From positions 1 to 10,388 of the forward strand of contig VFFY01000236.1 in the NCBI GenBank assembly GCA_009392675.1: DNA of 10,388 nt. The letters run 5' to 3'. Every line of letters starts with the position of its first letter. The stretch's first letter is position 1. This document shows positions 6,309-10,388 of the stretch, piece by piece. Origin of the DNA: SAR202 cluster bacterium. Its GTDB lineage: Bacteria; Chloroflexota; Dehalococcoidia; Lucifugimonadales; UBA826. Made by a program: the position numbers and the translations under genes. The notes beneath the pieces are model-generated. The model was not told where the DNA came from. It did not search any database and saw nothing but the letters and a program-made list of their open reading frames with translations.

Positions 6309-7120
6309 TGGTAAAACTGGATTTCATGATTCATATGAGATTAGAAGGAAAAAAAGTAATTGTTACGGGTGGAATGTCTGGTATTGGATTAGCAATAGTT
6401 AATCGTTTTATTAAAGAAGGTGCCATCGTTTTAGTGGCAGATGTTAGAGAAGACTCGAATGGGATTATAGCAAGTTTGTCATCTAGTTCCGGACGCGGAG
6501 TTCATTTTTGTAAGACTGATGTGTCGGATATGGCAGAGGTTAAAGAAATGGTGGAATATGCTATTGAAGTTATGGGTGGTATCGATTCTGTCGTCAATAA
6601 TGCTGCTTCGTTTACTTTTGGCGGGGTAGATGTTTTGGATTACCAGGAGTGGATGAAGGCCATTTCAGTGAATGTCATCGGGACTGCTAATGTATGTAAA
6701 TCTACCCTCAAATATTTAAAAAAAAGTGATCATCCAACAATCATCAACATTGCTTCGATTAGTAGTTTTATTGCCCAGGCAAAATCACTACCATATAACT
6801 CCACCAAGGGAGCTATAGCTCAGCTGACGAGGTGTTTGGCTATGGATTGGGGAGAACATGGTATTAGGGTTAATGGCATATGCCCTGGAGATATACATAC
6901 CGAGGGTTGGTATCAGAGGGGCATTTCTAGACAAAAAAAGATAGACCCGTCAGACCCGGAAGGGTTTATTCAGGAAGCGTCGTCCATGTCGCTAATGGAT
7001 CGTGTAGGCAAACCGGAAGAAGTAGCAAATTTAGCCTTATTTCTGGCCTCGGAGGAGGCATCGTACATAACAGGGGCCATGGTTGTAATAGATGGTGGAG
7101 CAACTGTCACTATAAATTAA
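6308..7120 (+). CDS. SDR-family NAD(P)-dependent oxidoreductase
   Basis: A classical short-chain dehydrogenase/reductase. Numbering from the first possible start (270 residues): cofactor loop TGGMSGIG (20-27), Asp45 after the second strand (VADVRED, favouring NAD(H) over NADP(H)), NNAA (97-100), structural Asn122, catalytic Ser150 with Tyr163 and Lys167 (YNSTK), and CPGDIHTEG (192-200). The C-terminal RVGKPEEVANLALFLASEE and YITGAMVVIDGG segments are standard. The substrate cannot be read from the sequence. The GTG at 6308 overlaps the preceding stop by one base; ATG at 6326 or 6335 is equally possible, and the last gives the most usual SDR N terminus (MRLEGKKVIVTGG). None has a strong ribosome binding site, suggesting coupling to the P-loop gene. 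The stop codon overlaps that of the convergent phosphoesterase. Confidence 0.9.
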   Translation: MVKLDFMIHMRLEGKKVIVTGGMSGIGLAIVNRFIKEGAIVLVADVREDSNGIIASLSSSSGRGVHFCKTDVSDMAEVKEMVEYAIEVMGGIDSVVNNAASFTFGGVDVLDYQEWMKAISVNVIGTANVCKSTLKYLKKSDHPTIINIASISSFIAQAKSLPYNSTKGAIAQLTRCLAMDWGEHGIRVNGICPGDIHTEGWYQRGISRQKKIDPSDPEGFIQEASSMSLMDRVGKPEEVANLALFLASEEASYITGAMVVIDGGATVTIN

Positions 7121-7839
7121 GATTTGATGGCCCATTTCTCGTAGAGTGTTCCTTTTTCTGGATCCAAATCCACAAGACTCACAAATCCTGGACCATTTTT
7201 AGATCCTACGGTCACAGGACATCCCGAGTAAACCGCAAGGTTTTGTCCTTGGGATACATCGGTGTAGAGGTCCCAGTGGCCTAGAGCAATATAATTAAAA
7301 GGTGATTTATTGATCTCTCCTGGGAATATTAGTGATGACCTTCCCGAACTGGTTTTTATTGCCTCGAAATGTCCGTGGGCCATACCTATAAACCACATAT
7401 TTCTTTCAGGGTGAGGGAGGGGTGACAACGGTTGGAAAGAGGGACTGTGCTCAGACATGGCTTTACCCCAGAATTTGATACCTTGATCATCAAATTCAAT
7501 AATCTCACCGTTCTCTTCCTTAAATATAAAAAGGTTGCTGGGAGAATTTTTGAAAATTCCCCGTTTATATATGGATGTGCCGTGCATCAAATCATGATTA
7601 CCTGGTAATAAAATTACAGGTGTGTCTAATTTAGAAATTTCATCCAAGAAAAATTTTACAGTTTCGTCAGATATTCTCTCGTTATCAAATACGTCCCCGG
7701 CCAACAATAGAAAATCTGCTCCCAAGAGAATTGTTTCAGATACAACCTTCTGTAAGGCGTTCTTTGAGGACGGGTGGCCTAGATGATCCCCGAGATGCGT
7801 GTCTGAGGTATGAATTAACCGTATATGTTGCAGAGGCAT
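7117..7839 (-). CDS. Calcineurin-fold metallophosphoesterase, SbcD/YhaO-like
   Basis: A 240-residue protein with the metal motifs SDTHLG (Asp13, His15), AGDVFD (Asp49), PGNHD (Asn81, His82, Asp83), AHGH (His155, His157) and GHWD (His188). The last motif is normally GHxH; here the final ligand His is replaced by Asp190. It belongs to the same COG0420 DNA-repair-exonuclease-like group as the gene at 2786-4027 but lacks that protein's C-terminal region, so it is closer to a stand-alone phosphoesterase. The substrate is unknown. The ATG at 7839 gives MPLQHIRLIHTSD, the usual N terminus. The frame stays open upstream into the SDR gene, but that part shows no homology and is a shadow. No close Shine-Dalgarno is seen; CAGGAA lies about 24 bases upstream. 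It follows the SDR gene by 31 bases and is likely in the same transcript. Confidence 0.82.
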   Translation of the reverse strand: MPLQHIRLIHTSDTHLGDHLGHPSSKNALQKVVSETILLGADFLLLAGDVFDNERISDETVKFFLDEISKLDTPVILLPGNHDLMHGTSIYKRGIFKNSPSNLFIFKEENGEIIEFDDQGIKFWGKAMSEHSPSFQPLSPLPHPERNMWFIGMAHGHFEAIKTSSGRSSLIFPGEINKSPFNYIALGHWDLYTDVSQGQNLAVYSGCPVTVGSKNGPGFVSLVDLDPEKGTLYEKWAIKS

Positions 7840-7870
7840 GGTTATATTGGAACAGCTATCTGTTTCCTGA

Positions 7871-8659
7871 TTATAAATTCTGCTCTGAGCAAACATCTTG
7901 ATCAAATAATATATGTCCTGTGTACGTTGCCGGCTGTTCGCATATCCAAACACCAGCCTTACCCATTTCATCAGCAGCCTCAAACTCAAGCGAGGGATTT
8001 TCTGGGTCGTTTTCAGCCCATATGTTGCCCGGAGTCTTGATTCTACCTTGAGGGGATAAGACATTGACTTTAATGTTGTCAGCTTGTAATTCTTTAGCGA
8101 GGCCTTGTGAAAATCTCTCAAGGCCGGACTTTATCATGCCGTAAAAGCTTCCATCTCTCCTAGAAGGGGTTTCTTCGTATGGTCCTGGACCTGGGAAAAC
8201 CCCGGCACGAGAAGATATATTGATAAAATCTCCTCCTCCAGCGGATTTCACATGTGGAAGAGCTCTTTTCATTAGTATTAAAGGCCCTCTCAGGTCAATT
8301 TGCCATATTAGGTCTATATGCCTATCTTGTACTGTTTCTAGCGACCCTGGGACCAGTATGGCGGCGTTATTAACAACTATATCTACTCCACCGAGTTTTT
8401 CTACAGTTTCTTCTACTCCGGCGGTAATGCTTTCGTTGTCCCTCATATTCATCTGGACACCGATTGCCTCTCCACCCCCCTTATTGATCGTTTCCGCTAC
8501 CGAATAAATGGTGCCGGGAAGCCTTTTGTCGGTGACTTCAGTGGTACGGGCAGCAATGGCGACTTTTGCCCCTGCTTTAGCAAAATGGACAGCCATGTAT
8601 TCTCCGATTCCACGACTTGCTCCAGTTACTAAAGCTACTCGGCCATCTAAAGTTCCCAT
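7871..8659 (-). CDS. SDR-family oxidoreductase, HSDL2-like subgroup
   Basis: A 262-residue short-chain dehydrogenase. The cofactor loop is TGASRGIG (12-19), followed by AARTTE (36-41), where Arg38 after the second strand suggests NADP(H). The stretch LPGTIYSVAETI (48-59) and NNAAI (97-101) are typical of the subgroup that includes hydroxysteroid-dehydrogenase-like protein 2. Catalytic residues are Ser149 or Ser150 and Tyr173/Lys177 in YGMIK. The Ser-Tyr interval is longer than the usual 12-13 residues because of an insert, PGPGPYEETPSRRDGS (156-171), seen also in related family members. The substrate is unknown. The start is ATG with AGGAG 7 bases upstream, the best ribosome binding site in the window together with that of the rhodanese gene. 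It lies directly after a terminator and leads into the phosphoesterase gene. Confidence 0.88.
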   Translation of the reverse strand: MGTLDGRVALVTGASRGIGEYMAVHFAKAGAKVAIAARTTEVTDKRLPGTIYSVAETINKGGGEAIGVQMNMRDNESITAGVEETVEKLGGVDIVVNNAAILVPGSLETVQDRHIDLIWQIDLRGPLILMKRALPHVKSAGGGDFINISSRAGVFPGPGPYEETPSRRDGSFYGMIKSGLERFSQGLAKELQADNIKVNVLSPQGRIKTPGNIWAENDPENPSLEFEAADEMGKAGVWICEQPATYTGHILFDQDVCSEQNL

Positions 8660-8705
8660 ACTAATACTCCTATTAATTCTTCTTATTGGGTATCGTGTGC
8701 AAATG

Positions 8706-8752
8706 AAAACTGCTCATGTTGCTCATCAAACCTAATGAGTAACATGAGCAGT
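8706..8752 (-). terminator. Intrinsic terminator after the rhodanese gene
   Basis: Arms at 8709-8726 and 8735-8752 form a 17-18 pair stem with one mismatch and an 8-base loop. On the minus strand the stem is followed by TTTTCATTT. It lies 31 bases beyond the rhodanese stop and separates the sulfur operon from the SDR gene. The T run is short (four), so termination may be partial. On the plus strand the stem would contain a G-U pair instead of the mismatch, but no T run follows there and no plus-strand gene precedes it. Confidence 0.75.
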
Positions 8753-8765
8753 ACTTTACTGCTGT

Positions 8766-8797
8766 CCTAGTCGAATCCTAGTCTAGGAGTCGATAGG
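8766..8797 (-). repeat. Inverted repeat spanning the rhodanese stop codon
   Basis: TCGA-A-TCCTAG-T-CTAGGA-G-TCGA is a near-perfect palindrome (8771-8793) with one mismatch. It is extended outward by CCTA(G)/TAGG with one bulged base. It contains the last codons and the TAG stop of the rhodanese gene (8783-8785). It could act as a second 3'-end hairpin ahead of the terminator or as a protein site. Confidence 0.5.
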
Positions 8798-9727
8798 TGT
8801 ATCTTCTCTGTTACCCCATTCAGTCCAAGACCCATCATAGACGGATACATTATCAAAGCCAAGTAGATCAGCCAATACATACCAGCTGTGGGTTGCCCTG
8901 ACTGCCGTTTGGCATAAGGTATAAATATCGCCTAACTCGTCCGTTATATACGCGGATGCATATAATTCCTTTAAATCTGAGGCAGGTAGAAATCTACCAT
9001 CTTCATCAACGTTGTTCACCCATTCAACATGTATGGAACCTGGAATATGCCCCCCCCTACTGGCCCTTACATCACGTCCTGCAAATTCCTCTGCCCCTCT
9101 GGTGTCTAGGACTACTGAGGAGGAATCACCTAAGGAACCCAGTACTGTGTCTATACTTGTGACCAGTTCACCATTGGCTGTACCTGTGAATTTATAGGTA
9201 GAAGCCTTTACTGAAGGAGCATCGGTGGTAATTTTCCTGTTTTCTTTTTCCCACAAACCAAATGAACCGTCCATCATCCTTGCGTCATCATGACCATATA
9301 CATCCAATGTCCACAAAAATCTTGTTGACCAGAGATTCTTTATGCCGTCATAAATGATTATGGTGTCGTCACTCTTTATACCTAAAGAACTAAGTTTATT
9401 CGAAATATCTGTTGATGGTGGAATTAAACCCTTCACCCCTCCAGACTCAACTTGGAGTTCTTTGGAAGAGTAGTTTAAGGCACCAGGAAGGTGTCCAGCG
9501 TCATAGTCTTCAGCTTTTCTGATGTCAATAACCTTTACATTTTTATCGTCGAGATTATCTGCGACCCATTTCGTCGATACCAGTCGTTCCGTGGATGAGT
9601 AACCTCTACTATCTAATGATGTGTCTTCAGACACATCTGAGGTGCTTGAGCAGGCACTTAGTACGCCTAACATTAGGGCTCCTATCACCATTCCAAGACC
9701 CATTTTGATCAATTTTCGAATCAGCAT
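8783..9727 (-). CDS. Tandem-rhodanese sulfurtransferase lipoprotein
   Basis: A thiosulfate/3-mercaptopyruvate-type sulfurtransferase of 314 residues, predicted to be exported and lipid-anchored. The signal peptide MLIRKLIKMG...GVLSAC has a perfect lipobox LSAC with Cys26, followed by a Ser/Asp-rich linker (27-45). Rhodanese domain 1 (about 48-170) has VIDIRKAEDYDAGHLPGA and DGSFGLW, and Asp127 sits where a catalytic Cys would be, as is usual for the inactive half. Domain 2 (about 188-310) has LDTRGAEEF, GHIPGS and the active loop CQTAVR with Cys272. It moves sulfane sulfur from a donor to cyanide or another thiol; the natural substrate is unknown. The ATG at 9727 has AGGAG 8 bases upstream; the frame stays open further upstream into tusA but without homology. 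It follows tusA by 37 bases. A G8 run lies in the coding sequence (9050-9057). Confidence 0.92.
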   Translation of the reverse strand: MLIRKLIKMGLGMVIGALMLGVLSACSSTSDVSEDTSLDSRGYSSTERLVSTKWVADNLDDKNVKVIDIRKAEDYDAGHLPGALNYSSKELQVESGGVKGLIPPSTDISNKLSSLGIKSDDTIIIYDGIKNLWSTRFLWTLDVYGHDDARMMDGSFGLWEKENRKITTDAPSVKASTYKFTGTANGELVTSIDTVLGSLGDSSSVVLDTRGAEEFAGRDVRASRGGHIPGSIHVEWVNNVDEDGRFLPASDLKELYASAYITDELGDIYTLCQTAVRATHSWYVLADLLGFDNVSVYDGSWTEWGNREDTPIDS

Positions 9728-9764
9728 ATTTTGTGCTCCTGTAATGCTTTTTAAGTAGATATCA

Positions 9765-10007
9765 CTACTCTGGTTTAAATAAACGAATTTTCCATTCACC
9801 GGCTTGCACCTCTTCAATTTCACACCCATACCCTCGCTTCATAGCTTCAGGAGGTATAGTGGACAGTGCTGGTGGATGGTCCGTTAGTACATCCAAAGCT
9901 GTCAGTGGTTGTTCTGAATTGTCTAGTTCCTTATTCGTTCTGAGCATCGGGTAGGGGCATATTTCACCCCTTACATCCAGCAAAGTTGGATTTGAGTCAT
10001 TTGCCAT
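9765..10007 (-). CDS. TusA-family sulfur carrier protein
   Basis: An 80-residue protein of the TusA/SirA/YeeD family. The sulfur-carrying cysteine is Cys17 in the motif EICPYPMLRT (15-24, CPxP core). The rest, LTDHPPALSTIPPEAMKRGY (41-60) and the final beta strand WKIRLFKPE, is typical. TusA proteins accept persulfide from a cysteine desulfurase or rhodanese and relay it, for example to tRNA thiolation, molybdenum-cofactor enzymes or sulfur oxidation. The specific route here is not visible; I leave the symbol open because paralogues differ in role. The ATG has AAGGAG about 10 bases upstream. It is the first gene of an operon with the rhodanese lipoprotein and lies directly after a strong terminator, so it is probably expressed by read-through of the leader at 10035-10207. 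Confidence 0.92.
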   Translation of the reverse strand: MANDSNPTLLDVRGEICPYPMLRTNKELDNSEQPLTALDVLTDHPPALSTIPPEAMKRGYGCEIEEVQAGEWKIRLFKPE

Positions 10008-10034
10008 TTTCCAAAAACTCCTTTGTTTTTATTC

Positions 10035-10070
10035 AAAAAAAAACCCCGTCCAGCCAATGCGGACGGGGTT
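10035..10070 (-). terminator. Intrinsic terminator in the tusA leader
   Basis: Arms at 10042-10051 and 10061-10070 form a 10-pair, GC-rich stem (AACCCCGTCC with GGACGGGGTT) around a 9-base loop. On the minus strand nine T follow without a break, two of which can pair with the stem base. It is the strongest terminator in the window. It ends about 14 bases before the tusA ribosome binding site (10016-10021), with no gene between it and the promoter at 10213-10241, the classical position for an attenuator. Confidence 0.92.
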
Positions 10071-10207
10071 GTGTTTGTTCACCATAAGGCGACTAGAAAA
10101 ATACCCCTTGTTAATTCATACAAGAACACTTATATGCAAGACGGTATGCCCTCACAAGGCACGTAGTCTGCTTGAGTAAGCCGTATTTTCCATTAGTTAT
10201 CATGAGA
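10035..10207 (-). ncRNA. Structured leader RNA of the tusA-rhodanese operon, candidate riboswitch or attenuator
   Basis: From the predicted start near 10207 to the T run the transcript is about 170 bases. By hand it folds into a three-way junction. Stem P1 pairs 10183-10190 with 10096-10104 (one bulged T), plus 10194-10197 with 10092-10095. P2 pairs 10177-10180 with 10129-10132 and 10166-10171 with 10136-10142 (one bulge), topped by a small hairpin 10158-10161/10147-10150. P3 pairs 10120-10124 with 10107-10111 around an 8-base loop. GGGGT at 10103-10107, overlapping P1 and P3, is complementary to ACCCC in the terminator's 5' arm, giving a possible antiterminator. No TPP, SAM, purine, cobalamin, lysine, glycine, fluoride or c-di-GMP consensus was recognised. 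A 30-codon reading frame also runs through it (10111-10203). The fold is not energy-calculated. Confidence 0.55.
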
Positions 10208-10212
10208 CTATA

Positions 10213-10241
10213 AATTTACCGAATAGTATCTTTTATGTCAA
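10213..10241 (-). promoter_or_regulatory. Sigma70-type promoter for the tusA leader
   Basis: A perfect -35 box TTGACA (10236-10241), a 17-base spacer and a -10 box TAAATT (10213-10218, 4 of 6 matches) give the best promoter in the window. Transcription would begin near 10205-10208 and run into the leader and its terminator. Confidence 0.6.
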
Positions 10242-10388
10242 ATTAAACTTAATGATCTGGTGGGTTGCACTATTCATAAGAAAAAATTTATGTAATATAT
10301 GAAAGACACTTCGTTGGTCTATATAAATTGCGCTTGTTTGATCCGCTGGATGAGACGGACCTTGGTTTAATTTAGCTGCCAGCAGGGA
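10242..10388. other. Right edge, no gene assigned
   Basis: AT-rich sequence upstream of the leader promoter. One minus-strand frame is open from the edge down to a TAA at 10233-10235 (about 51 codons), but its translation shows no recognisable motif, and the end runs through the promoter boxes, so I do not call it. Other minus-strand frames close near 10370. A gene may end just beyond the window. Confidence 0.4.

Noticed and set aside
7840..8121. N-terminal extension of the second phosphoesterase
   Set aside because: The frame is open, but it lies inside the SDR gene, shows no homology, and the phosphoesterase fold begins right at the ATG at 7839.
9728..9829. N-terminal extension of the rhodanese gene
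   Set aside because: It overlaps tusA in another frame. The ATG at 9727 has a strong AGGAG and begins a proper lipoprotein signal peptide.
10035..10207. 6S RNA, tmRNA or SRP RNA identity for the leader
   Set aside because: Size would suit 6S RNA, but the hand fold is a three-way junction rather than a long bubbled rod, and no SRP or tmRNA signature is visible. The terminator directly before the tusA ribosome binding site favours an attenuated leader.
10339..10362. Hairpin near the right edge (6 pairs, 10-base loop)
   Set aside because: Short stem with a wobble pair, no T run on the matching strand; likely chance.

Overview
The window is a compact, gene-dense stretch of bacterial chromosome, AT-rich by eye, with short intergenic gaps, many 1-4 base start/stop overlaps and many GTG/TTG starts. 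All recognisable genes are bacterial housekeeping or metabolic types. No transposase, integrase, phage gene, CRISPR array, rRNA or tRNA is visible. The gene mix (alpha2-type glycyl-tRNA synthetase, several SDR dehydrogenases, lipoprotein thioredoxin and rhodanese) would suit a free-living, possibly marine, bacterium such as a SAR202-like Chloroflexota. That assignment is a guess from gene content, not something the sequence proves.

Layout. Bases 193-1517 (+) hold folP and folK, two consecutive folate-synthesis enzymes overlapping by 4 bases. Facing them on the minus strand (1528-4027) is a tight four-gene set. In transcription order it is an SbcD-like nuclease, a TlpA-type thioredoxin lipoprotein, a four-helix CopD-like membrane protein, and a 59-residue Trm112-like zinc ribbon that is easily missed because of its size. 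Upstream of it on the same strand is glycyl-tRNA synthetase (4095-5435). A divergent intergenic region (5436-5621) separates this from a plus-strand pair: an unusual P-loop protein lacking the Walker A lysine (5622-6308) and an SDR dehydrogenase (6308-7120). That pair meets, stop codon on stop codon, a minus-strand pair: a second SDR (7871-8659) followed by a second calcineurin-fold nuclease-like phosphoesterase (7117-7839).

The right end (8783-10241, minus) is the most interesting part. A two-gene sulfur-transfer operon encodes a TusA-like sulfur carrier and a secreted tandem-rhodanese lipoprotein. It is bounded downstream by an intrinsic terminator. Upstream there is a good promoter and a leader of about 170 bases that folds on paper into a three-way junction and then runs into a strong intrinsic terminator. 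That terminator sits only about 14 bases before the tusA ribosome binding site. There is almost no room for another promoter after it, so expression of the operon appears to require read-through. This is the architecture of a transcription-attenuating riboswitch or leader-peptide attenuator. I recognise no known riboswitch signature in it, so it is the best candidate here for an undescribed regulatory system.
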